Positions 1 to 7,754 of a stretch of DNA of 13,855 bases are shown piece after piece (within the stretch, counting starts at the first letter, position 1; each line of letters begins with the position of its first letter). This DNA is from Clostridia bacterium (lineage in GTDB: Bacteria > Bacillota > Clostridia > Christensenellales > UBA1242): the NCBI GenBank assembly GCA_017616705.1, contig JAFZXQ010000072.1, positions 1 to 13,855 on the forward strand, read 5' to 3'. Below the pieces are notes generated by a model. That model had not been told where the DNA came from, searched no databases, and saw nothing but the letters and a program-made list of their open reading frames with translations. The translations under genes were made by a program, and so were the position numbers.

Positions 1-24
1 CTTCATTCGTTCTTTAAGAGTCAT
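1..24 (-). CDS. Start of a further downstream gene, cut by the window edge
   Basis: Only the first eight codons are inside the window (ATG at 24-22, reading MTLKERMK). The start is well supported because a perfect AAGGAGG lies four bases upstream and overlaps the TAA stop of the preceding coiled-coil gene. The gene continues the same co-directional operon. Too little is visible to assign a function; by position it is probably another virion or late gene. Confidence 0.7.
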
Positions 25-28
25 AAAA

Positions 29-36
29 CCTCCTTA
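29..36 (-). promoter_or_regulatory. Stop/Shine-Dalgarno fusion TAAGGAGG
   Basis: The TAA stop of the 332-residue gene (36-34) runs directly into AAGGAGG (35-29), followed by a four-base spacer and the ATG at 24. This arrangement implies translational coupling between the two genes and fixes the start of the gene that leaves the window. Confidence 0.75.
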
Positions 37-1032
37 GTTTTCTCTTCTCAATTGGTTGAGATAAACTTCTCTATAACTATCTTTAAGCAGATAAGCAAAC
101 ATTGAATCGCTAACAAGTTTTTTGAGCGCCTCTTCTCTAGAAAGTGAGTTAAGATAATTCGTTATGTAAAGAACTTTATATTCCGCTTCTTCATCACTTA
201 AATAATCGCTATCGTCAACCTCATTAAGTTCAGCATCTTGTTTTTCTTTTTTAAGGCCATATTCTTTTTCAAGTTTTTTAACATTGTTATTAAACTCTAT
301 TGCCTCTTTTTGAAGCTTGTAGTATTTTTCTTGCTCAGCCTTAATCTTATCTTCTAGTTCGCTAGCAAATTTAATATCTAGTAAATCCATAGCGTCTTCT
401 TGCTCGTCTTTAAGCTTTGAAATTTCTTTATCAATTGACGTAATTTTGTCTGCTAACTCGCTAGCAAGATTAGTTAACTGTTTTGTTTTTTCTTGCTCTA
501 AGCCGTTAATGCTTAAAACTGCAATACTGCTTCTAGCAAGCCCACGCTTTAACAAATCTGCTGAGGCATTTTCTTTGGCTTCATCATATGCGCTTTCAAT
601 TTTAACTGCGCTATCTTTATAGTTTTTTTGAGCACTTATTTTATTGTTTTCTTGCTTTTCAATGTTAGTTAAATAGTCTTCATTTTTATCTGATTTAAGC
701 GCATCATATTTATTCGTTAAATCATTTTTAATGGCATCTTCATCAACTTCGCTTGGCATTTCAATTTTTTCTAAGCCCATTGAATATTTATCTTCATCTT
801 CTCTATTTTTTCTAGCGTTAATGTAATAATCGTTAATCTTGTTTAATTCTCTTATTGGGTCAGTTGAATTAAGATTAACGCCAAACTTTTCTGATAAAGT
901 GTTATTATTCTCTTCTGGTTCTTCTTTGTTAGAAACTAAACTAACATTAGATTCTTCACCATCTAAAATTCTATAAAGCTCATCTTCATCTTTTTTATCT
1001 TTATCTGTTTTAATTAAAGATTCTTTTTTCAT
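34..1032 (-). CDS. Coiled-coil phage protein with RGLARSSI motif, candidate internal virion or ejection protein
   Basis: This 332-residue protein is highly charged and largely helical. Residues 1-60 are acidic and look disordered, and residues 60-270 carry long Lys/Glu-rich stretches typical of coiled coils. The segment RGLARSSI (163-170), with alanine-rich helix before it and a glutamine/lysine helix after it, resembles a motif I recall from long helical virion-associated proteins of Clostridia-type phages; this is memory, not a search. No signal peptide or membrane segment is visible. The ATG at 1032 shares a base with the stop of the 86-residue gene (TAATG), and GGAGG lies just upstream within that gene. 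Its position after the tail-fibre genes suits a late structural or ejected protein. The alternative is a tail-associated chaperone. Coding status is secure; the role is a guess. Confidence 0.8.
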   Translation of the reverse strand: MKKESLIKTDKDKKDEDELYRILDGEESNVSLVSNKEEPEENNNTLSEKFGVNLNSTDPIRELNKINDYYINARKNREDEDKYSMGLEKIEMPSEVDEDAIKNDLTNKYDALKSDKNEDYLTNIEKQENNKISAQKNYKDSAVKIESAYDEAKENASADLLKRGLARSSIAVLSINGLEQEKTKQLTNLASELADKITSIDKEISKLKDEQEDAMDLLDIKFASELEDKIKAEQEKYYKLQKEAIEFNNNVKKLEKEYGLKKEKQDAELNEVDDSDYLSDEEAEYKVLYITNYLNSLSREEALKKLVSDSMFAYLLKDSYREVYLNQLRREN

Positions 1033-1292
1033 TATTCCTCCACACTAAGAACACTAATCTTATAGCCTGCCCCTAGCCTATAAATTTTAATATTTTCGTT
1101 TAACATTATTAATTCGCTGCAATTATTAACTTCGCTAAAATCGCTTAATTTATAACCATCATTAAGGTTTATCTTTTTGGTGCTTGTTTTGTTTTTGGCT
1201 TTTGAATAAAAAATATTTAAAACACCTTCATCAACAAAACCATTAACCATATTTGATTTTCCAAGTTTTAAAATATCATTGGAAAACGTCAT
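1032..1292 (-). CDS. Small hypothetical protein between the fibre and coiled-coil genes
   Basis: I do not recognise this 86-residue protein. It has short alternating hydrophobic stretches (LNIFYS near residue 26, YKISVLSVEE at the end), so a small beta-rich fold is plausible. It has no cysteine pairs, membrane helix or signal peptide. The ATG at 1292 follows the TAA of the fibre gene by two bases. The only ribosome-binding candidate is a weak CGGGG; Met15 is an alternative start with GGA about nine bases upstream. Its stop overlaps the next ATG by one base (TAATG), so it is embedded in the operon and probably translated by coupling. It could be a small virion component or a fibre assembly factor, but nothing in the sequence decides this. 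Confidence 0.65.
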   Translation of the reverse strand: MTFSNDILKLGKSNMVNGFVDEGVLNIFYSKAKNKTSTKKINLNDGYKLSDFSEVNNCSELIMLNENIKIYRLGAGYKISVLSVEE

Positions 1293-1294
1293 AA

Positions 1295-3316
1295 TTAAAA
1301 CCCCGAAATTTTAAGCGTTAATTTTCCTTCAACGTTTTCATTAGTTATGCTTCCTAAAACGTTATATCTTTCAACGCTAACTGAAATGTTACTGCTAACT
1401 GAATCGTTTAAGTTTTCAATAACCGCACAATTTTTATTTAAATTAATTGCAATTATTGGCGAGTTTTGATCTGAAGTAAAAATTAAAAGCGTGTCTTTTA
1501 AAAATTGAAAATCTGTAAAGGTTTGAGCGCTAAGAGTGTTAAAAATTCCGCTGTTAAATTCAATCGGAATTGAATAACCAATAAGGTTATAAATTTTATA
1601 GCTGGTGCTAGAATATTTTTTGATTATATAGTTAAAGTCCGGAGAAAAATAAATATCAACTTCTCCTTCATAAGGAATGCTATATCTTCTTTGTTCTGGA
1701 AGATAATAAGTATTAAAAATTGAATTATTACCGCTAGCGTTTCGTCTTGAATAAATAACTCTGCTAGTTGCTGAAACGCTAGTTGCATTTGTTAAAAGAT
1801 CATAAGCCATAGCGTGAGTATTATTACTTATAACAACGCCTGTTGAAATTATGCTTTCAACATAACTAAGGCCGGTGTTATCATCATAAGAAGTTGTTAA
1901 AAAATAAACTGCGCTATCACAAAAATTATTCTTAAACGAGCTAACAGCGTTAGTGTAACCATATTTTGTTGTTTTTGACATGCTAGTTATTTCAATATTT
2001 GAAGTTCCATTTAAAGAACCAATATAACAAACGCCATAGCCGTCATCATCAATTCCATAAAACATAAAAGTATTATTTGATGAGATGGTTATTCCAAAAT
2101 CTGTTAAATCAAAATCATAATCGTTAATTGTGTTTGAGTTAAGAGTTATAACCATATTCGCTAATGCCCCATTAGCAACTCTGTAAGCAAGGGTTACATT
2201 GCTTTTAACAACAAAAACATAATTATCAACAATGATAATGTTAGTGTAATTTTCAATGTTAATTATTGAAGTGTTAATTTCAGTTAGCATATAATCTTCA
2301 TTTTTGAATAAATAAAAACTACCATTTAAAACAAAGCCAATATAACTTCCATCTCTGCTAACAAAACGTGGCGTTTGGTTAGTAAAAGGATAACTAAATG
2401 GCGAAATCTTAAAATCGCTAAACTCGTTAGCAACAAGGCTTACGCTATAAGGAACTTGCTGCTGGGTAACAGTGTCAGTTACGCTTAAAATATTTTTAAC
2501 AAAACCGCTAACAAAGGCGCTGTTATTTCCCTCTTTTGCTATTGTTTCTGTTGTTGTTACGCTCGCTCGTGAGCCAAGACAATTAAACCTTAAAACCGGG
2601 CAGTTATCGAGAATACCAACAACTTCAACAAGGTTGCCCGTTCCAAAGTCAATGGTAAATTCCAAAGCAAAACCAGAATCGTTGGCTAGATTATATGACA
2701 AAACTTCATATTGACAACTTGAATAATTGTTAGGAACTCCCCTATAAATGCTAGTGTTTGACGAAAGATTGTTTCCCTTTGTAAAAACTAACGCTCTTGA
2801 AACTGAAGCATCTTCGCCTAGAATTTGTTTAACTAAAGTGTTATTTCCGCCGATTAGTTTTGCTGATGAATCACTGCTCACTTCAAGATAAATCGTTAAT
2901 TTAACAATCATCTCTTCGCCGGCAGGTTTTGTTACTGAAATAACATTATCTTCATCATCTGTTAAAACAACCCTGTTATAAACCGTTGGGTTACTAGAAC
3001 TAGAATCAGTTATCCCAATCTCGCTAAAAGTTAAGCCATTAGCCTCGTTGTTATCAAAAACTTTAATTTTTGTTACATATAAATCGCCTTGTAAAACATC
3101 AGGTTGAACGCTTTCAGTTGTGTTAGCATAAGTTGCAACATAACTCGCTAGGTGCGTGTCAGAAGCACTTGCTAACGTTGTTCCCGTTCCAAAAGCAAAA
3201 TAACCATTATATGGCTCAAGATTTTTAATCTTATCAAAAACTGTTGTTAACATTGTGTTATAGCCAACAATAGTTTTCCCACCACAAATAATTTCATATT
3301 TATTGTGTAATTTCAT
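1295..3316 (-). CDS. Tail fibre-like protein with beta-rich N-terminal domain and probable beta-propeller body
   Basis: This is a 673-residue structural protein. Residues 1-150 resemble the N-terminal domain of phage tail-fibre or collar proteins: a YFAFGTGT strand near 39-46, the EIGI segment at 99-102, and a following NRVVL...ISVTKPAGEE stretch at 114-135, ending in hydrophobic strands. Residues 160-600 contain repeated strand-turn units (for example GSYIGFVLNGSFYLF and YVFVVKSNVTLAYRV) that look like propeller blades. The last 60 residues look like a beta-sandwich. It is rich in Ser/Asn/Thr and lacks membrane segments, as expected for an extracellular appendage. The ATG at 3316 has an AGGAGA site fused to the stop of the upstream receptor-binding gene. 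It likely works with that gene as a second adhesin or as a fibre connector. The fold assignment is by eye; no catalytic motif is seen. Confidence 0.75.
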   Translation of the reverse strand: MKLHNKYEIICGGKTIVGYNTMLTTVFDKIKNLEPYNGYFAFGTGTTLASASDTHLASYVATYANTTESVQPDVLQGDLYVTKIKVFDNNEANGLTFSEIGITDSSSSNPTVYNRVVLTDDEDNVISVTKPAGEEMIVKLTIYLEVSSDSSAKLIGGNNTLVKQILGEDASVSRALVFTKGNNLSSNTSIYRGVPNNYSSCQYEVLSYNLANDSGFALEFTIDFGTGNLVEVVGILDNCPVLRFNCLGSRASVTTTETIAKEGNNSAFVSGFVKNILSVTDTVTQQQVPYSVSLVANEFSDFKISPFSYPFTNQTPRFVSRDGSYIGFVLNGSFYLFKNEDYMLTEINTSIINIENYTNIIIVDNYVFVVKSNVTLAYRVANGALANMVITLNSNTINDYDFDLTDFGITISSNNTFMFYGIDDDGYGVCYIGSLNGTSNIEITSMSKTTKYGYTNAVSSFKNNFCDSAVYFLTTSYDDNTGLSYVESIISTGVVISNNTHAMAYDLLTNATSVSATSRVIYSRRNASGNNSIFNTYYLPEQRRYSIPYEGEVDIYFSPDFNYIIKKYSSTSYKIYNLIGYSIPIEFNSGIFNTLSAQTFTDFQFLKDTLLIFTSDQNSPIIAINLNKNCAVIENLNDSVSSNISVSVERYNVLGSITNENVEGKLTLKISGF

Positions 3317-3321
3317 TTCTT

Positions 3322-3328
3322 TCTCCTA
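3322..3328 (-). promoter_or_regulatory. Stop/Shine-Dalgarno fusion TAGGAGA before the 673-residue fibre gene
   Basis: The TAG stop of the 784-residue gene (3328-3326) forms the first three bases of TAGGAGA, which is the ribosome-binding site for the ATG at 3316. The same heptamer recurs at three other junctions in this operon. Confidence 0.7.
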
Positions 3329-5680
3329 AATATCATAATAAACGAGCCGATGCCCCTGAATTCCAGCCGTGAAAGTTGTTAACGGAAAATTATAGCTAAA
3401 CAAACCTAAGTTAATTGTTCCTAAATTAGGAAAGTGCATCCTATAAACTGATCCAGCATCCCCAACCGCATTAAACCTTGACCTAAACAAGTCAAAAGGT
3501 CTTGCATTCGTTGTGCTATAAAACTCACAAGGAAGCAAGCCAACATTGTTATTAACAATATGATTTTTTGTTGTTTTTGTTGATGTTGGAAAAGTTATGT
3601 TATAAAACATATAGTCAGAATAATTAGTGTCATCAATAAAATTGTTGTTTTTACCATAAACGTTCATAAACCCAAGTTTTCCTGGCTGAACATAAACGCC
3701 GTCAATAGCAAAACAAGCAAAACTACAAAAGCCTTCAATATTTAAAAATAAGTCAACTTTTTTCTGGTTAGTTGTTAAATAACCATAACTTCTTGATGGA
3801 TAAGCTGTGCTCGTTCCTGTTGTTTTCAAACTTCCTGAAGACGAATTATAGCAATAGCCATAACCAATGCTGTCTTTATAAGAAAGCGACTTAAATTGAA
3901 TAATAAACAAAATTTCAAGCAAGTTTAAAATATTAAGGTTCATCATTTCATAGCCATTTCCGTTTAAATAACTAAATGCTCTAAGTTGGGCAGTTGTATA
4001 GGTGTTTGACCTAAGTTTTTCTTGAGTTGCTAAAGACCACGCTTTACCACTAAAAATGCTAGTTGCAAAAGCGCCAACATAAATCTTATCTTGTTCAACT
4101 CCCTTATACATATGGCTAGCGCAAGTAAACCCAAAACGCTTGCAAGAACTGAGTTTAAATTCCAAAACGTCATTTGACGTTCTGTTAAACCTGTAATACA
4201 TCTTTGGTATTTCAACAAAAACATTACCTCTTGACCCAATTGAAATATCTACGTTATTACCATTAAGGTCTCTACTAATAGCATTTGGGTTAAGGTAAGT
4301 TATATTTCCGCTTGAGTTTATTACGCAAGGCTTTATTTGGTTATATGGCCACCTACTATCCCATCCGCCATCAGAATAACTTGGGACATCATTAGTTATC
4401 GTTATGCTTGCTGGAGTTAAACCAACGCAATCGTCAGTATAAATTGCGTTATTAATTCCGTCTCTGGCGTTAGCTGATAAAACGTCATAAGAAACGCCAT
4501 AAAGAATAGCATTAGCCGGAATAACATAAGGCTCAAAAGTAAAATCTGCGCTAACGCTAAGGCTCGTTAAGTCATGAAAATCATAAGTGTTTTCCGCAAC
4601 CGTTTGAACATATGCTGTCATTAGCGTTTGAGCAGAAATGCTTTCAATTTCAACTCTACTACTAAACGCATAAACGCAAGCGCTTAAGTTAATAAGTGTA
4701 TCAAAGCTAATATCTTCCATTATGCTATCAGGGTTTTTAAAGATAAGCGATTTGCAAAGATAGTTGTTTCCATAAACATCAGTTGCAATTAAATAATTCT
4801 TTTCAACATTGCTATTTACGGCAACAATTCTAACAAACTGAACATTTGGCAAGGTTAACTCAGTTCGGCTTGGCAAGTTGCCATTTTTTAAAACCTTATA
4901 ATAAACTTTTCCGTCACTAAAATAAGCAATAAAAATTGATTCGTCGCTATAAGAAACGCCTATTGTTACGCTCGTAACTAATGAATCAACAAAAATTTCA
5001 CTTTGGCTGTTATTATTAGCTAAATATAAATTGTTTTCATCATCAACATAAGCGATATATAAAACCCCATCAAGAAAACTAATTGAATGAGTTTTTGCGC
5101 TCTTAAACGTTTGCATATCAGCGTCATCAATAACAAGATCATCTGACAAACTTTTAACGCAATACTTTATAACGCCATCTTCTATCTCGCTTATTGCAAG
5201 ACTCGTGCTATCAACGCAGGCTCTTAATTCTATTTCTTTAGATCCTTCATCACCTTCAGCGCCCAAAACAATAACTGAAAAGTTTTCAAGCGTTATTTGG
5301 TTTGTGCTTTCAATCATAACTGAAAGTTGCCCTTCCCCTAAAACAACGGGAATGCTAACGCCACTTATATCAATAACGTCATTACCGCTTATTGTTTTTT
5401 GATGAGTGCAAATAATTGTTTCATTAATCAAAAATGAAACTTTAACTTGAGAACTAGATTGAGCGGTTATATTAAACTTTCCAAAAAGGCAAATATTAGA
5501 ATTTGATTCTTGTTTAACTAAAGAAAGCGCTATAACTTTTTCTGTAAACGTTTGAGGCTGATTATTTTTAAATTCAAAGCACGCTAGATTATTTGAATTA
5601 ATCGTTTCATTAGAGTTTTGTAAACTTAATTGTTTTTCTAAATCGCTAACTTTGATATATGCAATTTTACCATAATCCAT
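3326..5680 (-). CDS. Receptor-binding tail protein with C-terminal C-type-lectin-like domain
   Basis: This 784-residue protein is the likely host-recognition protein. Residues 1-145 are a beta-rich N-terminal domain opening with AYIKVSDLEKQL. Residues 195-365 contain strand pairs such as GVLYIAYVDDENNLYLA and SIFIAYFSDGKVYYKVL, consistent with propeller blades. From about residue 433 the sequence follows a phage lectin-like module: PYNQIKPCV (445-453), VFVEIPKMYY (487-496), DKIYVGAF (531-538), a helix before SIGYGY (604-609), NIEGF...AIDG (647-661) and GLLP (714-717). It ends in GDAGS...GLFSYNFP...HRLVYY. This module belongs to the formylglycine-enzyme/C-type-lectin superfold used in variable tail adhesins. 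The start ATG at 5680 has GAGG seven bases upstream. No reverse transcriptase or template repeat was recognised in the window, so active diversification is unproven. Confidence 0.8.
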   Translation of the reverse strand: MDYGKIAYIKVSDLEKQLSLQNSNETINSNNLACFEFKNNQPQTFTEKVIALSLVKQESNSNICLFGKFNITAQSSSQVKVSFLINETIICTHQKTISGNDVIDISGVSIPVVLGEGQLSVMIESTNQITLENFSVIVLGAEGDEGSKEIELRACVDSTSLAISEIEDGVIKYCVKSLSDDLVIDDADMQTFKSAKTHSISFLDGVLYIAYVDDENNLYLANNNSQSEIFVDSLVTSVTIGVSYSDESIFIAYFSDGKVYYKVLKNGNLPSRTELTLPNVQFVRIVAVNSNVEKNYLIATDVYGNNYLCKSLIFKNPDSIMEDISFDTLINLSACVYAFSSRVEIESISAQTLMTAYVQTVAENTYDFHDLTSLSVSADFTFEPYVIPANAILYGVSYDVLSANARDGINNAIYTDDCVGLTPASITITNDVPSYSDGGWDSRWPYNQIKPCVINSSGNITYLNPNAISRDLNGNNVDISIGSRGNVFVEIPKMYYRFNRTSNDVLEFKLSSCKRFGFTCASHMYKGVEQDKIYVGAFATSIFSGKAWSLATQEKLRSNTYTTAQLRAFSYLNGNGYEMMNLNILNLLEILFIIQFKSLSYKDSIGYGYCYNSSSGSLKTTGTSTAYPSRSYGYLTTNQKKVDLFLNIEGFCSFACFAIDGVYVQPGKLGFMNVYGKNNNFIDDTNYSDYMFYNITFPTSTKTTKNHIVNNNVGLLPCEFYSTTNARPFDLFRSRFNAVGDAGSVYRMHFPNLGTINLGLFSYNFPLTTFTAGIQGHRLVYYDI
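3329..3544 (-). other. C-terminal ligand-binding segment, candidate diversity-generating variable region
   Basis: These bases encode residues 713-784 of the receptor-binding protein. In lectin-fold adhesins diversified by retroelements, the variable repeat occupies this extreme C-terminal position. Here the segment has the expected pattern of a Gly/Asp turn (GDAGS), a surface-rich loop, a GLF strand and a terminal HRLVYY strand. The AT-rich coding style changes near the stop: bases 3343-3358 are 12/16 G+C and include CGG, CTC and GGG codons. A GC-rich patch at the end of the variable repeat is a known feature of these systems (the initiation-of-mutagenic-homing site). No template copy was found by eye, so this is a hypothesis. 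Confidence 0.35.
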
Positions 5681-5682
5681 AG

Positions 5683-7173
5683 TTAAACCTCACTTAGTTT
5701 TATTAGGCAAAACGGCGTCATAACGCAGCAATCTTTTTCATTTGAAATTATCTTAAACTTAAGTTTGTTGAATTTAAAAATTAAATTAATTTTCTTTGGT
5801 TTTTCGCTTCCTAAAATTTGAAAACTTTTACCTTCTTCCTTTTCGTTTTCGATAATAAACGTTATGTCTGTTTTTGATGAAATAATTAATTCACAAAGCG
5901 TTTTTTCACTTTCAGGGTACCCAAGATCAGTTAACGGGCTTTCCCAAACTTTAACTAAGGCTTCTCCAAAGGCTTCACCAGAATGATTAAGCGCCATAAT
6001 TTTATAGCAAGACTCGCTAAACTTTTTAGCGCAAACAACAACGCCCCTAAAATTATCACAATTTATTGCCGTTAGGCTTTTTACATCAACTCCGCGCATA
6101 AATATTGCCGTTTTCTTAGATAAGTCAACTTCAATAAGCGCATTGTTATAGGCTAAGTTTTCTGCTTGGGTGTTATCAGAATAATTAAACTTGCAGGCTA
6201 AATAATATTTATTTTCAAAATAAGTTGCGCAACAATTTTGATTACCAACACTAGTAAATGCTGGCGTTAGGCTATCTAAAATCTTAACGCAACTAATTCC
6301 GTCAAACTTATATAATCCGTCTGTTGCAAGAAAAACAACCTCGTTTCCGCATAAAACAACACTATCAGCATAAATCTTTCCGCTTGAAACAAAGAGTTGG
6401 CTAACGCTAAATTGGTTTTGATCGCCAAAAGCGCTAATTCTTGCTATTCCATAATCTCTAAAAACATAAACATAGCCATTAAAACTAATAACTTTTCTGC
6501 ATCCGCCCCTATCATCTTGCATCTTAATAAAACCAGCTTCCGTTAGGCTAAGGCTCCAATTAGTTGGATCAAGATCATCACTAAACCAAATAGTGTTTTC
6601 ATCATCACCAACAGTTGCAAAAACCCTTTCATAATGAACACACATACTCGTTATTCTTGGGCAATCAATAACCCTATAAATTTCATTTTCTGTTGGCCAA
6701 ACAACCAAACTGTCATTTGAACTTGAAATAAGCGTTGAATCTTCGCCGTCAAGGTTATAGTTTATGGCAGTTATATCGCTATTGTTTAGCGCAACGCCAA
6801 TATGATTTGTTAACTCAAAAGTTTGGTTTGAGTTTAATGGAATGCTATAAAAATTTTTATCGCTTGAAATAATGCCTAATTGATCTTGATTAACATTAAG
6901 GCTATTATTAAACTTCTTTGAATAAAAAACCTTAGTAACATTAATTTCATCTAAATCAGAAAAATCTGGCTGGTTTAAAACTTGACAAAAATCAGCAAGC
7001 CCAAGGCCCTTTGTTAGTGAGCCACTTTTATTTGAAAAGTTATAGAATTTAACTGCATAAGTTAATGGCGTTAAGTTCTCATCAAGTTTTAAGTTTAAGC
7101 CATTTTGAAAAGATGAAAGTTTTATCTTTGACTTTTTAACAAAAGGCTTTTTTATTCTTTTAAAAATATTCAT
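5683..7173 (-). CDS. Beta-propeller tail hub/stabilisation protein (P22 gp10- or T7 gp12-like role)
   Basis: A 496-residue protein when started at the ATG at 7173. Its N-terminus is basic (MNIFKRIKKPFVKKSK), followed by a phage hub-like opening with YNFSNKSGSL. The middle contains clear propeller-type blades: ITSMCVHYERVFATVGD, NTIWFSDDLDPTNW, VISFNGYVYVFRDYGIARI and VVFLATDGLYKF (about residues 174-290). Such proteins form the nozzle or hub below the head adaptor in short-tailed phages. A GTG at 7182 would add three residues (MVL), but GAGG would then abut the start codon. From the ATG at 7173, GAGGGTGG sits five bases upstream and the start overlaps the previous stop as TAATG, so I prefer ATG. 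Its place directly after the gp4-like gene matches podovirus order. The homology class is inferred from pattern and position, not from an alignment. Confidence 0.75.
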   Translation of the reverse strand: MNIFKRIKKPFVKKSKIKLSSFQNGLNLKLDENLTPLTYAVKFYNFSNKSGSLTKGLGLADFCQVLNQPDFSDLDEINVTKVFYSKKFNNSLNVNQDQLGIISSDKNFYSIPLNSNQTFELTNHIGVALNNSDITAINYNLDGEDSTLISSSNDSLVVWPTENEIYRVIDCPRITSMCVHYERVFATVGDDENTIWFSDDLDPTNWSLSLTEAGFIKMQDDRGGCRKVISFNGYVYVFRDYGIARISAFGDQNQFSVSQLFVSSGKIYADSVVLCGNEVVFLATDGLYKFDGISCVKILDSLTPAFTSVGNQNCCATYFENKYYLACKFNYSDNTQAENLAYNNALIEVDLSKKTAIFMRGVDVKSLTAINCDNFRGVVVCAKKFSESCYKIMALNHSGEAFGEALVKVWESPLTDLGYPESEKTLCELIISSKTDITFIIENEKEEGKSFQILGSEKPKKINLIFKFNKLKFKIISNEKDCCVMTPFCLIKLSEV

Positions 7174-7742
7174 TAAAACCACCCTCTTGACGCAACTTTA
7201 ACGTCTTTATTTGCTTTAAGCCCCCTAACTAAACTCTCTTTAAACTTTGATTCAAAAACGTCAGCATCATCATATAATCTCTTAATCGTTAAATAATCGC
7301 AACACATGCAAAAACAAACTGCTTCATTGCTAACGCCATCAGGCAAAACTAAACTATCGCCTAGGTCAGTTAGTTCGCTTGGATAATAAGAATATTTAAC
7401 TAAATAATCTCCGGAAGGAACACCAACTTTTATGTTGTTTTCTAAAATTCTAAAAGTAACTGGAAGCCTATCAAGAGTTGTTACATTTTTAATAGCGCAA
7501 ACCTCTTTAGATAACGCGCTAAAAGGAATAAAGCAGTTTTCATCGCTACTTTTAAACTCTTCCCTATAAATAGGCCTATAATCTTTAACAATTCGCCTAA
7601 TTGCAAGGTTAGCTAAATTAATTAAAATGCTAACGTCAGCTGGCGCTTCGGCTTCAGTATCATCTTCAATGTTAGTTAAATAATCGCTAACATCATCTAA
7701 ATTCAAGTAAAAACTAGCTAGATAAATTAAATCTTTAAGCAT
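7173..7742 (-). CDS. gp4-like head-completion / tail adaptor protein
   Basis: This 189-residue protein has the size, position and pattern of adaptor proteins that bind beneath the portal. The N-terminal half is helical, with a long helix around ILINLANLAIRRIVKDYRPIYREEF (39-63). A beta-rich middle follows (IPFSALSKEVCAIKNV, then DYLVKYSYYPSEL at 112-124), then a second helical part (NEAVCFCMCCDYLTIKRLYDDADVFESKF), and the chain ends in SRGWF. Short tails ending in aromatic residues after a basic helix are usual in this family. An unusual cysteine cluster (Cys143, 145, 147, 148) lies in the late helix. The ATG at 7742 has AGGAGA fused to the upstream TAG, and its own stop forms TAATG with the hub gene. 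It probably seals the DNA-filled head and seats the hub protein. Related gp6-like adaptors of other phages are the alternative assignment. Confidence 0.75.
   Translation of the reverse strand: MLKDLIYLASFYLNLDDVSDYLTNIEDDTEAEAPADVSILINLANLAIRRIVKDYRPIYREEFKSSDENCFIPFSALSKEVCAIKNVTTLDRLPVTFRILENNIKVGVPSGDYLVKYSYYPSELTDLGDSLVLPDGVSNEAVCFCMCCDYLTIKRLYDDADVFESKFKESLVRGLKANKDVKVASRGWF
7179..7186 (-). promoter_or_regulatory. Ribosome-binding site GAGGGTGG that decides the hub-protein start
   Basis: GAGGGTGG lies five bases upstream of the ATG at 7173 and inside the last codons of the gp4-like gene. It is placed correctly for the ATG, whereas it overlaps the possible GTG start at 7182. This supports the shorter hub protein and a coupled TAATG junction. 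Confidence 0.6.
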
Positions 7743-7747
7743 ATTTT

Positions 7748-7754
7748 TCTCCTA
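7748..7754 (-). promoter_or_regulatory. Stop/Shine-Dalgarno fusion TAGGAGA before the gp4-like gene
   Basis: The TAG stop of the 125-residue gene (7754-7752) is part of TAGGAGA, which lies five bases before the ATG at 7742. It indicates coupled translation of the two genes. Confidence 0.7.

Noticed and set aside
4030..4239. Minus-strand 69-codon frame inside the 784-residue adhesin gene
   Set aside because: It is an out-of-frame shadow of a well-supported lectin-domain coding region.
5683..7182. GTG at 7182 as the hub-protein start
   Set aside because: GAGG would directly abut the GTG. The ATG at 7173 has a correctly spaced GAGGGTGG and forms a TAATG junction.
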